Shown here: positions 46,252 through 54,745 of the stretch, one piece after another | How positions within the stretch are numbered: position 1 is the stretch's first letter | Layout of the letters: every line of letters starts with the position of its first letter | NCBI RefSeq assembly: GCF_002205645.1 | Contig: NZ_NIOF01000009.1 | Span: 62,001-126,000, forward strand | Direction of reading: 5' to 3' | DNA length: 64,000 nucleotides | Source of the DNA: Roseateles aquatilis | GTDB lineage: Bacteria; Pseudomonadota; Gammaproteobacteria; Burkholderiales; Burkholderiaceae_C | Program-made: the position numbers and the translations under genes | Notes under the pieces: generated by a model | Told to the model about the DNA's origin: nothing | The model's database searches: none | The model's input: the letters and a program-made list of their open reading frames with translations, nothing else

Positions 46252-48986
46252 CCGCGCGCCGTGCGTTCCTCCAGTGGCTGGGCGCCGCCCCGGTCGCGAC
46301 GATGACGCCGCGCCTGGCGCTGGCGGTGACGGCCGGCGCGGCTGCGTCGGCCCGCGCCGCGGACGTCGGCCGCGGCCATGTGCGATTACAGGATGAGCGG
46401 CTGTCGCTGCAGTTCGACGGCCAGATGCGCAGCCGGCTCGTGCGGCTGGGCGGAGCGCGTCCGCTGACGCTGACCGGCTTCGATGCCGGCGAGCAACTGA
46501 TCGTCGCCGGCAAGCCCGTGCGCTTCACGCTGTCCGGCGCGATGCCCAGCAGCGGCGCCACGCCGTTCGGCGCGGGCCAGCGGCTGATGCTGACGGGCCG
46601 CGCCGCCGACGGCGTCGGCATCGAGCAGACGATCACCGCTACCTTGCTCGACGAGCATCCTGGCGTGGCGCTGCTGGAGGTGGCCTATCTGAACCGCTCC
46701 GACCGCCCGGTGGAAGTGCAAGGCTGGACCGTGGGCGCGCACCGCCTGCTGGCCGCGCCGCGGCACGCGGGCGGGTGGTGGACCTACTCGGGCGCGACGC
46801 ACCAGGACCGTCGCGACTGGATGCAGCCGGTCAAGCGCGGTTTCGAGCAGCGCAACTTCCTGGGCATGAACGCCTCCGACTACGGCGGCGGCACGCCGCT
46901 GGTGGATGTCTGGCGCCGCGACCTGGGCGTGGCGGTGGGCCATCTGGACAAGGTGCCGCGGCTGGTCTCGTTGCCGGTCAAGGCGGTCGGCGATGAGGTC
47001 GAGGTCGCGATGCGCGGCGACGAGCCCACGGTGCTCGCCGCCGGCGCGACGCTGGCGCTGCCGCTGGCCTTCATCGCGGTGCACGACGGCGACTGCTTCG
47101 TGCCGCTGGACCGCTACCGCCGCCTGATGGGCGCGCAGGGCCTGGCGGCGCCGGAGCCGCCGCGCAGCGCGCACGATTCGATCTGGTGCGCCTGGGGCTA
47201 CGAGCGCGACTTCTCGCTGCAGCGCGTGCGCGACACGCTGCCCAAGGCGCAGGAGCTGGGCCTGAAGTGGGCGGTGCTGGACGACGGCTGGCAGCGCCAG
47301 ACCGGCGACTGGTTCAACATCGATCTGAAGAAATTCCCGCGCGGCGAGGAGGACATGAAGGCGCTGGTGGCCGACATCCACGCGCGCGGCATGAAGGCGC
47401 GGTTGTGGATCGCGCCGCTGGCGGTCGCCCCCGGCAGCGACGAGCTGCACCAGCACGCCGACCTGTTGCTGCTGGACCGGGACGGCGCGCCGCAACTGGT
47501 GTCGTGGTGGAACTGCTTCTACCTGTGCCCGGCGGCTCCGGAGACCCAGCAGCGCATCGCGGCGGTGTTCCGCAAGATCATCGGCGACTGGGGTTTCGAC
47601 GGCCTGAAGATCGACGGCCAGCACCTGAACGGCGTCGCGCCGTGCTTCAACCCGAAGCACAAGCACGGCCGGCCGGAGGACTCCGTCGAGCACATGGTCG
47701 ACTTCTACCGGACGATGTTCGAGTCCGCCCACGCGGTCAATCCGGAAGCGGTGGTCGAGGTCTGCCCGTGCGGCACCAGCTACGCGTTCCACAACATGCC
47801 GTGGATCGACCAGGCGCCGTCGTCGGACCCGCTGTCGAGCTGGCAGGTGCGGCACAAGGGCAAGGCGCTGAAGGCGCAGATGGGGCGCTGGTCGGCCTAT
47901 GCCGGCGACCACGTGGAGCTCTCGACCGGCGGGCAGGACTTCGCGTCCAGCGTCGGGGTCGGGGCGGTGGTCTCGACCAAGTTCACCTGGCCCGAGGATC
48001 CCAAGCCCAAGGACTCCTTCCTGCTCACGCCGGAGCGCGAGCGTCACTGGCGGCGCTGGATCTCCGCGCACAACGCGAAGGTCCTGTCCGACGGCAGCTA
48101 CCGCGGCGAGCTCTACGACATCGCCTTCGACAAGCCGGAGACGCACGTCGTCGAGAAGAACGGCGTCCTGCATTACGCGTTCTACGCGCCGAGCTGGGAC
48201 GGCCCGGTCACGCTGCGCGGCCTGACGCCCGGCGTCTGGCGCATCCGCGACTACGTCAATGGTGTGGACCTGGGCCGCGTCGACGCGGCCCGGCCGACGC
48301 TGCCGGTGCGCTTCAAGGAGCACCTGTTGATCGAAGCGGTGCTGGAGAGCGCGTCGGGCCTGCCGCTGGCCCGCGCGACACGCCTGCCGCCGCGGCTGCT
48401 GGGACGCGACGGTTTCCCGCTGGCCTCGGCCTGGGAGGACGCGCCGTCCAGCTTCTTCGCGCATGACTGGCGCGGCCAGCCGCTGGCCGGGACGCAATCG
48501 ACCCGCGTGCAGCTGATGCATGGCGACGGCGCGTTGTTCCTGCGCTTCAACAGTCGCTACAACGCGATCACGACCTACGAGCGCGAGGTGTCCTCGACGG
48601 CGATCTGGCCGCTGTGGGAGCGCGACGTGGTGGAAGTCTTCCTGCAGGCGCCGCAGGATGCGGGCACCGACCGTTATCGCGAGGTCGAGGTGTCGCCGAA
48701 CGGCCTGGTCATGGACCTGGAGGTGCGAGGGCAGGGCCGCAAGCGCTTCGTCGGAGAAAGCAAGGCGCGCACGGCGATCGACGCGACCCATCGGATGTGG
48801 ACGGCGGAGCTGGTGGTGCCGATGGCGCGTCAGGCGCAGGCGCTCGATGGGTGGCGGATCAATCTGTTCCGCATCGAGGGGGAGCAGGCGTCGCGGCAGT
48901 TCTCGGCGTGGAGTCCGACGAACAGCGCGGTGGCCAACTTCCATGTGCCGGCCGCCTTCGGCCACCTGCGGCTGGAACGCGGCTGA
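46248..48986 (+). CDS. Tat-exported GH36-like glycosidase with C-terminal CBM9-like domain
   Basis: This 912-residue protein begins with a Tat-like signal (MTARRAFLQWLGA...). A beta domain (about 40-300) precedes a clan GH-D barrel (about 305-640). The motif CAWGYER...DDGWQ is typical, the nucleophile is probably D456 (FDGLKIDGQ), and the acid/base is probably D527 (APSSDPLSSW). A small beta domain and a CBM9-like module follow (about 715-905). GH36 enzymes act on alpha-galactose or alpha-GalNAc; the locus suggests alpha-N-acetylgalactosaminidase. Its stop abuts the stop of the opposing gene (TGA|TCA). Confidence 0.78.
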   Translation: MTARRAFLQWLGAAPVATMTPRLALAVTAGAAASARAADVGRGHVRLQDERLSLQFDGQMRSRLVRLGGARPLTLTGFDAGEQLIVAGKPVRFTLSGAMPSSGATPFGAGQRLMLTGRAADGVGIEQTITATLLDEHPGVALLEVAYLNRSDRPVEVQGWTVGAHRLLAAPRHAGGWWTYSGATHQDRRDWMQPVKRGFEQRNFLGMNASDYGGGTPLVDVWRRDLGVAVGHLDKVPRLVSLPVKAVGDEVEVAMRGDEPTVLAAGATLALPLAFIAVHDGDCFVPLDRYRRLMGAQGLAAPEPPRSAHDSIWCAWGYERDFSLQRVRDTLPKAQELGLKWAVLDDGWQRQTGDWFNIDLKKFPRGEEDMKALVADIHARGMKARLWIAPLAVAPGSDELHQHADLLLLDRDGAPQLVSWWNCFYLCPAAPETQQRIAAVFRKIIGDWGFDGLKIDGQHLNGVAPCFNPKHKHGRPEDSVEHMVDFYRTMFESAHAVNPEAVVEVCPCGTSYAFHNMPWIDQAPSSDPLSSWQVRHKGKALKAQMGRWSAYAGDHVELSTGGQDFASSVGVGAVVSTKFTWPEDPKPKDSFLLTPERERHWRRWISAHNAKVLSDGSYRGELYDIAFDKPETHVVEKNGVLHYAFYAPSWDGPVTLRGLTPGVWRIRDYVNGVDLGRVDAARPTLPVRFKEHLLIEAVLESASGLPLARATRLPPRLLGRDGFPLASAWEDAPSSFFAHDWRGQPLAGTQSTRVQLMHGDGALFLRFNSRYNAITTYEREVSSTAIWPLWERDVVEVFLQAPQDAGTDRYREVEVSPNGLVMDLEVRGQGRKRFVGESKARTAIDATHRMWTAELVVPMARQAQALDGWRINLFRIEGEQASRQFSAWSPTNSAVANFHVPAAFGHLRLERG

Positions 48987-49856
48987 TCAGGCGCCGGCGC
49001 CCTTCTTGGCGCCGGTGTCTCCGGCCTTCTTCATCGGCACCGGCTCCGGCAGTTCCTTCGCCGCGAGCATCCGCGCCTGCACGACCAACTGGTTGTGCGC
49101 GTCGAGGAACGCGGCGGCGATGACCTTGCCCTCGTTGCTGTTGGACCAGCCGGCGCCCGCCGCGCCGCCGAGCTTGCCCAGCACCAGCCCGCCCATGCCC
49201 AGGTCGGTGACGCGCACCGAGCCGGTGGCGGCGGCGACCTGCTCGGTGGTCTCGTTGTCGGTGAGCAGCAGCGCGACCTGCGCTTCCTTGAGCTTGATCT
49301 GCTCGGCCGCGCCGACGAACTTGTTGAGCACCGGGATCATGCCCAGGATGCCGCCGACCTGGCGGCCGGCGTCCTGCTCGCTGAAGGTCAGGCTGGGCAC
49401 CAGCGTGTACTGGGCCTCGTAACCCTTGCCCTTGTGCACCGTGCTGCCTTCCTTGCGCAGCACGCCGGCATCCTTCAGCTCCTGCTCCTTGATCGTCGCC
49501 TTCAGCCCGGAATTGCGGTCGACGACGCGGAAGCAGCCGCTTTGCTGCGCCAGCAGGCGCACCAGCGGCAGCGGCGTGTTGGGCAGGCCGTTGGCGCCGG
49601 TCACCGCGTAGCCGTTGGGGTTCTCGACGAGCGCCAGCGTCGCCACCGGCGCGTCGCACTTCATCAGTTCGCGGTTGGCCTTGCTGGCGCCCGCGGGACC
49701 GGCGGAGCCGGTGATCTCCGAGCTGCCGTCGCCGAGCGTCGCGCCCTGCTTGCCGCAGCCGGCCAGACCCGCGGCGAGCGCGGCGCAGGCGATGAGCGCC
49801 GCGCCGCGCAGCGCGAGGTGCTTGCCGATGAATGCGTGGGTGCCCGAGTGCGCCAT
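48987..49856 (-). CDS. CsgG-like outer-membrane lipoprotein
   Basis: This 289-residue protein has a lipoprotein signal (ALRGAALIACAALAAGLAGC). Middle motifs include SGCFRVVDRNSGLKATIKEQELK, YTLVPSLTFSEQDAG and VALLLTDNETTEQVAAATGSVRVTDLGMGG, resembling CsgG/HfaB-type proteins that form secretion channels or regulate envelope assembly. AAGGAG precedes the ATG at 49856. Its 3' end abuts the glycosidase gene. Function is not established; a possible adhesin-export partner is not visible. Confidence 0.6.
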   Translation of the reverse strand: MAHSGTHAFIGKHLALRGAALIACAALAAGLAGCGKQGATLGDGSSEITGSAGPAGASKANRELMKCDAPVATLALVENPNGYAVTGANGLPNTPLPLVRLLAQQSGCFRVVDRNSGLKATIKEQELKDAGVLRKEGSTVHKGKGYEAQYTLVPSLTFSEQDAGRQVGGILGMIPVLNKFVGAAEQIKLKEAQVALLLTDNETTEQVAAATGSVRVTDLGMGGLVLGKLGGAAGAGWSNSNEGKVIAAAFLDAHNQLVVQARMLAAKELPEPVPMKKAGDTGAKKGAGA

Positions 49857-50236
49857 GCCGATCTCCTTCGCCGATGTGCCAGAAACGGCCGCGACCATAG
49901 CGCAGATGCGTGTCGGTGTGCTCCCCACCGATGGGTGGCGCGCCGCCGAATGTCGCGTCCGCGCGGCGCCGCTTACGCATGGTTACCGCAAGACGCACGG
50001 CGGGCCCCTCACGCCTCCCCGCTGCCCCGGCCCCAACCTCGGCCCCGACCTCGGCCTCGGCCTCGACCTCGACCTCGACCTCGACCTCGACCTCGACCTC
50101 AGCCTCAGCCTCAGCCTCAGCCTCAGCCTCAGCCTCAGCCTCAGCCTCAGCCTCAGCCTCAGCCTCAACCTCAACCTCAACCTCGGCCGCGACCTCGGCA
50201 GCCATCGCGGCCGCGGGGAGCCGCACCGAGACCTTT
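49857..50236. other. 380-base gap holding a hexanucleotide array
   Basis: The gap lies between the TonB receptor gene (upstream on the minus strand) and the CsgG-like gene. It contains a 138-base array of CCTCNN hexamers at 50049-50186. No gene is credible: the apparent Arg/Ser, Ala/Glu or Pro/Gln readings across it only reflect the repeat. It could carry the promoter of the CsgG-like gene near 49870-49960, but I see no clear boxes. Confidence 0.6.
50049..50186. repeat. Hexanucleotide tandem array, 23 units
   Basis: In the frame CCTCNN the units are CCTCGG x2, CCTCGA x6, CCTCAG x11, CCTCAA x3 and CCTCGG x1. The runs of identical units imply repeat expansion by slippage. It ends 50 bases beyond the 3' end of the TonB receptor gene. 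Copy number is likely variable. Confidence 0.85.
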
Positions 50237-52684
50237 CTAGTAGTCCCAGCGCAACTCCGCATGGAACGTCCGTTGCGGATACGGATGGAAGTTCCAGTAC
50301 TGGTAGTTGTTGAGGTTGTCGATGCCGGCGGCGAGGGTCCAGCGACGGTCGATCTTCCATTGCGCGCGCGCGTCGACGGTGAAGTACTTGCTGGCGCCCA
50401 TGTAGGCGAAGCCGTTCGGGTCGCTGTTGTCCAGCGTGCTGTACTGGCGCCCGCTGTAGCGCGCGCCAAGCGTCAGGCTCACGTCCTCGGTCGCCTGCCA
50501 TTGCGCCAGCAGCGAGGCGCGCCAGCGCGGCACGCGCGGCTGCCACTTGCCGAGGGTGTCGCCGGGCACGGTCGCATACCCGGTGTTGGCCAGGATGACC
50601 GAATCGGCGAAGGTCACGCTGCCCGTCAGCGTCAGGCGCGGGCGCACCGTCGCCGTGCCGCTGAGCTCGATGCCGCGCGTGCGGATGTGATCGATGTTCT
50701 GCACGGTGTTGGCGTTGGTCGCGACGTTGAGCTGCGAATACAGCGCATCCCGGCTGTCCTCATGGAACACCGTGACCCGCAGGCTGTCGCGCCCGGCGCC
50801 GGTCCATTCGGCGCTGAGCTCGCTCGTCCAGCTGCGCTCGGCCTTCAGGTCGGGGTTGTTGTTGATGGCCTGACCGGCCGCGTTGAATCCGCCCTGGAAC
50901 AGCTCGCTGACCGTCGGGAAACGCACCGCGCGTCCGGTGCTGGCCTTGAGCACCCAGTGATCGCTCAGGCCGTACGACAGGGCCGCCTTGGGGGACCAGG
51001 CGGTCTCCGCGCGCCGCGGGTGGGACAGGGTGTTGGCCCCTGACTGGGTCAGGCCGTCGAAGGCTGACCAGCGCTCGCCCCGCAGGCCGAGCACCGCCGT
51101 CCAGTCCGGCGCGAAGGCCCAGGCGTCCTGCGCGAACAGGGCCTGGATCCGCGTGTCGCCGTCGAAGCGCGACGTCTGCATGCCCGCGGCGCCGCCGCGC
51201 CAGTCGTCGAGGCCGTAGACGCGGGTGCGCAGCTGATACCGCTCCTGCGATACGCCGGCGTCGACCGCATGGGTGCTGTCGGCCGGGGCCCAGGTCGCCT
51301 TGGCCGCGACGGTCGTCCAGCCGGTGCCGCCTTGATCGGTGAGGCGTCCGGCCTGCGTCCGGCCCGTCGTCGGCGCATAGGCGCGCGAGCGGTCGGCGAC
51401 GTAGTCGTAGACGCTGCCCGACAGCTCCCAGCCGAGGCCGTCGCGCAGGCGCTGCTTCAGCGAGACGGCGTGCATGCGGTGCTCCAGCTCGTCGCGCGTC
51501 TGCGGGAAGTCGGCGGCGGCCAGCGTGTAGCCCTTGCCGCCGATGATGACCGGCTGGCTGACACCGCCACCGGATCGGTGGTCGACGCTGGCGCCGCCGG
51601 CATCCGTCAGGAAGCTCTGCGAGCGACCGTCGGATCGATTGCTCCAGAGTCCGAAGACATACATGGCCCGCAAGCCTGGGTCGAAGTCGTAGGCGAGCTT
51701 CACCTTGGCCTGGTCCTGCACCGTGTCGTACTGCGTGCCGCTGCCGAGGATCAACCAATCCTGGTTGGCGCGATTGAGGGCCTGGACCGCGCCGGTCACG
51801 GGGATCGCCGGCACGCCGCCGACGGTGCCGCCGACCACGGGCATGCCGGCGCCGAGCAGCCGCGTCGCGAAGGTCTGCGGCTGGCCCTCGCTGTCGGTGC
51901 GGCCGGCGTGCAGCCACCATGAGAAGGCCCCGTCGGCACTGCCGACCGAGGCGCTGGCCTGCGTCGCGTCGTGGCTGCGATCGCGGCCGTAGAGCGCGTT
52001 GGGCTGATGGCTGAAGCCGACCCGCGCATGGGCCTCGAAACGCGTCGGCATGCGCGTCTGGTAGTCGACGACGGCGCCGACCGCGTTGCCCGAGTAGGCG
52101 GCGGAGAACGGCCCGTACATCACGTCGACGCGGCTGATCTCCTCCGGCGAGACCAACCCCCAGCGGGGCGCGAAGGTGGCGCCGTTGCCCAGCAGGTTGG
52201 ACAGCAGGATGCCGTCTGCGTAGACCAGCGAGCGGGCGCTGTTGCCGGTGCCCGAGGCACGCGTCGACAGCACCGCGTGGTTGTAGTCGCCGATGTAGCG
52301 CTTGCGCACCAGCAGGCTGGGCAGGTACTTCAGCGCGTCCTCGGCGTCGGTGGCGTTGATGTCGCGCGCGATGGCGTCGCCGGTCAGGCCCTCCATCGTC
52401 GTGGGAATGCGGCTGGGCAGCGAGGTCGGCGACGTGCCGTCGACGCGGACGATGCCCAGCGTGCGGGCCGGTGTCGAGGACGTGGTCTGGGTCGCGGTGG
52501 AAAGGGGCTCGGGCGGCGTGTTGATGCCGGTGCCGGTGCCGGAGCTGGAGCTGGCTGTGGAGGCCGGGGTCGAGGTCGATCCGGCGGTATCGGTCGTGCC
52601 GGCCTTGTCGGCCGCGTGGGCGGCGGCGACGAGCGACGCCATGACCGTCAGCGCGCTCAGGCGCGCACGGGGAAAGCTGTGCAT
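50237..52684 (-). CDS. TonB-dependent receptor, possibly metal/copper-type
   Basis: This 815-residue receptor has an N-terminal signal peptide (about residues 1-24) and a Thr/Ser-rich linker. The plug region includes LKYLPSLLVRKRYIGDYNHAVLSTRASGTGNSARSLVYADGILLSN and ISRVDVMYGPFSAAYSGNAVGAVVDY. The barrel ends in HAELRWDY, a terminal aromatic signal. A DUF2946 gene lies upstream on the same strand (52802-53203), a pairing often seen with copper receptors; this is inference. The hexamer array lies just after the stop. Confidence 0.85.
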   Translation of the reverse strand: MHSFPRARLSALTVMASLVAAAHAADKAGTTDTAGSTSTPASTASSSSGTGTGINTPPEPLSTATQTTSSTPARTLGIVRVDGTSPTSLPSRIPTTMEGLTGDAIARDINATDAEDALKYLPSLLVRKRYIGDYNHAVLSTRASGTGNSARSLVYADGILLSNLLGNGATFAPRWGLVSPEEISRVDVMYGPFSAAYSGNAVGAVVDYQTRMPTRFEAHARVGFSHQPNALYGRDRSHDATQASASVGSADGAFSWWLHAGRTDSEGQPQTFATRLLGAGMPVVGGTVGGVPAIPVTGAVQALNRANQDWLILGSGTQYDTVQDQAKVKLAYDFDPGLRAMYVFGLWSNRSDGRSQSFLTDAGGASVDHRSGGGVSQPVIIGGKGYTLAAADFPQTRDELEHRMHAVSLKQRLRDGLGWELSGSVYDYVADRSRAYAPTTGRTQAGRLTDQGGTGWTTVAAKATWAPADSTHAVDAGVSQERYQLRTRVYGLDDWRGGAAGMQTSRFDGDTRIQALFAQDAWAFAPDWTAVLGLRGERWSAFDGLTQSGANTLSHPRRAETAWSPKAALSYGLSDHWVLKASTGRAVRFPTVSELFQGGFNAAGQAINNNPDLKAERSWTSELSAEWTGAGRDSLRVTVFHEDSRDALYSQLNVATNANTVQNIDHIRTRGIELSGTATVRPRLTLTGSVTFADSVILANTGYATVPGDTLGKWQPRVPRWRASLLAQWQATEDVSLTLGARYSGRQYSTLDNSDPNGFAYMGASKYFTVDARAQWKIDRRWTLAAGIDNLNNYQYWNFHPYPQRTFHAELRWDY

Positions 52685-52801
52685 GAAAGGAAACTCCGAC
52701 GATCCGGGGCGCGTCGCGCGAAGGCGACCGGGCCCCGGAGACAGGTCAATGAGCCGGGCCGGACCGGGCAGGTCGAGGCCGGGCAGGAAGCGGACGGGGC
52801 T

Positions 52802-53203
52802 TCAGACCTTCGGAGGCGGCGCGCGGGCGAGCGCGATGCGCCACGCGTGAGCCGTGACAGGCGCGCTGTAGAAGCGTTCGGGAAGCCCGAAACGCAGCTC
52901 CGGGCGCAGTGGCGCCACGGCGGGCACCGGCGGCAGCGGCATCGCGTCCTGATGCAGGTGGCAGAACGCGCAGTGCTGGAAGAGCGCGTGGTCCTGGTCC
53001 GTGTTGCCGCTGTTGGCGAGGCTGTCGCTCAACTCGGCGGCGCGCGGGCCCACGACGCTGGACCGGCAGATCTGCGTCCAGGGCGCCAGCTCGCCGCCCA
53101 ATGCCTGCGCCGCCATCGACGCCGCGGGCAGCAGCGCCGCCAGCCAGAAGGTCAGGGCGACCATCCAGCGGGCAAGGGCGGTGGGGGACTTCAGGCGCGG
53201 CAC
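52802..53203 (-). CDS. DUF2946 family protein
   Basis: This 133-residue protein has one N-terminal hydrophobic segment (LARWMVALTFWLAALLPAASM) and a Cys/His motif QHCAFCHLHQDAMPLPP. These fit DUF2946, a group often encoded with TonB-dependent copper receptors and thought to handle metal ions in the periplasm. It is 117 bases upstream of the receptor gene and probably in the same operon. No metal-binding data can be derived from sequence alone. Confidence 0.75.
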   Translation of the reverse strand: MPRLKSPTALARWMVALTFWLAALLPAASMAAQALGGELAPWTQICRSSVVGPRAAELSDSLANSGNTDQDHALFQHCAFCHLHQDAMPLPPVPAVAPLRPELRFGLPERFYSAPVTAHAWRIALARAPPPKV

Positions 53204-53343
53204 GGCGCGGATTCTAGGCGCGCCGTCGCGGCGGCGCGGCGACTCGCGCCCGTCGTCGGCCGACGCCGGTAGCGCCGATGGTGGTCGGGCAAGGCGACGT
53301 CGCGCCCGGCTCGATCCACGCTCAGCCGGCGTTCAGCCGGCGT

Positions 53344-54642
53344 TCAATCGGCGCTCAGAAGATCGAACAGCGTCCGCGCGACGACCTTCGTCGCCCGTCG
53401 CAGGTCCTGGAGCTCGACGCGCTCGTCGGCGCGCTTGGCGTGGGACTCCAGCACGGTGCGCGGCCCCGCGCCGTAGATGGCGGCGGGAATGCCATGCTCG
53501 CCGTACAGGCGCACGTCGGTGTACAGCGGCGTGCCGGAGGTCGGGATCGGCTCGCCGAAGACCGCCTCGCCGTGACGCTGCAAGGCGTCCACCAGCGGCC
53601 CGTTGGTCGGCAGCGGCTGCAGGGACCGTGCCAGCAGCAGGCGCTTGATGTCCACCGTGATGCCGGGGAACGAGGCCGCCGCGTCGGCGATGACCGCGCG
53701 GATCTCGGCCTCGACGACGACGGGATCTTCTTCCGGGATCATGCGCCGGTCCAGCTTCAGGGTGACCTTGCCCGGCACGACGTTGGTGTTGGTGCCGCCC
53801 TCGATGCGGCCGACGTTCAGGTAGGGATGCTTGATGCCTTCGACCTTCGACGTCACCTTGCGGTACTCGATGTTGCGCGCGTACAGCGCGTTCAGGATGG
53901 TGACCGCGCCGTGCAGCGCGTCGACGCCGGTGTCCGGAATCGCGGCGTGCGCCATCTTGCCGTGCACGGTGACCTCCATCTGCAGGCAGCCGTTGTGCGC
54001 CGTCACGACCTGATAACTGAAGCCCGCGGCGAGCAGGTAGTCGGGCTTGGTCAGCCCTTGCCTCAGCAGCCAGCCGGGGCCGAGCTCGCCCCCGAATTCC
54101 TCGTCGTAGGTGAAGTGCAGCTCGACGCCACCCTTCAGCGGCGCGCCCAGCGCTTCCAGCGCGCGCAGCGCGAAGGTGTAGGTCGAGAAGTCGCTCTTGC
54201 TGACGGCCGAGGCGCGCCCGTACAGGCGGCCGTCGACGACTTCGCCACCGTACGGGTCGTGCGTCCAGCCGTCGCCGGGCGGGACGACGTCGCCATGCGC
54301 GTTCAGCGCGATCACCGGTCCGCCCTCGGCGAAGCGGCGGCGGACGATCAGGTTGGTCAGCGACTCCAGGCCGTACCCGCGCACCTCGGCGGGTGGCACC
54401 GGGTGCTGCTCGGCGGTCAGGCCCATCGCGGCCAGCAGCTCGGCCGTGCGCTCGGCATGCGGCGCGTTGTTGCCGGGCGGCGTGTCCGTCGGCACGCGCA
54501 CCAGCGCCTGCAGATAACGCACCTGCTCGTCGAAGTGGGCGTCGATCCAGGCGTCCAGCGCGGCGTGACGGGCCGCCGGCGCGGTCGAGGACACGTCGGA
54601 GGCCGACGCGCCGGTGGGCGGGGAAGAAGCGGAAGCGGTCAT
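53344..54642 (-). CDS. M20-family metallohydrolase
   Basis: This 432-residue ArgE/DapE/ACY1-type enzyme has the metal-binding NAHGDVVPPGDGW, the bridging region around HFTYDEEFGGELG (Glu-Glu), and ESHAKRADERV near the end. The dimerisation lid is present (GRIEGGTNTNVVPGKVTLKLDRR). It lies 103 bases downstream of the ureide gene on the same strand and may belong to the nitrogen-scavenging cluster. The substrate is not determined; the closest idea is a peptide or N-acyl amino acid. Confidence 0.85.
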   Translation of the reverse strand: MTASASSPPTGASASDVSSTAPAARHAALDAWIDAHFDEQVRYLQALVRVPTDTPPGNNAPHAERTAELLAAMGLTAEQHPVPPAEVRGYGLESLTNLIVRRRFAEGGPVIALNAHGDVVPPGDGWTHDPYGGEVVDGRLYGRASAVSKSDFSTYTFALRALEALGAPLKGGVELHFTYDEEFGGELGPGWLLRQGLTKPDYLLAAGFSYQVVTAHNGCLQMEVTVHGKMAHAAIPDTGVDALHGAVTILNALYARNIEYRKVTSKVEGIKHPYLNVGRIEGGTNTNVVPGKVTLKLDRRMIPEEDPVVVEAEIRAVIADAAASFPGITVDIKRLLLARSLQPLPTNGPLVDALQRHGEAVFGEPIPTSGTPLYTDVRLYGEHGIPAAIYGAGPRTVLESHAKRADERVELQDLRRATKVVARTLFDLLSAD

Positions 54643-54745
54643 GGAAGGTCCGGGTCGGAGGATGGTCGGCGCGCGATCAGAAAGCGGTCACGTCGCGAGC
54701 AGGGTGCGGTCGGAAGCAAGGTCGGAAGCGAGGACGAACGCGCGG

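Noticed and set aside
48859-51043. Long Ala-Glu, Pro-Gln and Arg-Ser repeat proteins across 50049-50186
   Set aside because: These readings translate the CCTCNN hexamers in different frames; none has a credible start, RBS or conserved flanking sequence, and they overlap well-supported genes.
53330-53358. Three 11-base CAGCCGGCGTT-like units at the end of the M20 gene
   Set aside because: They are short, imperfect and partly coding; probably local slippage rather than a functional repeat.
54643-54745. Repeated GGTCGGA-like words in the gap beside the UraD fusion gene
   Set aside because: The units are irregular and short (GGTCGGAGG, GGTCGGAAG); not enough to call a tandem repeat.
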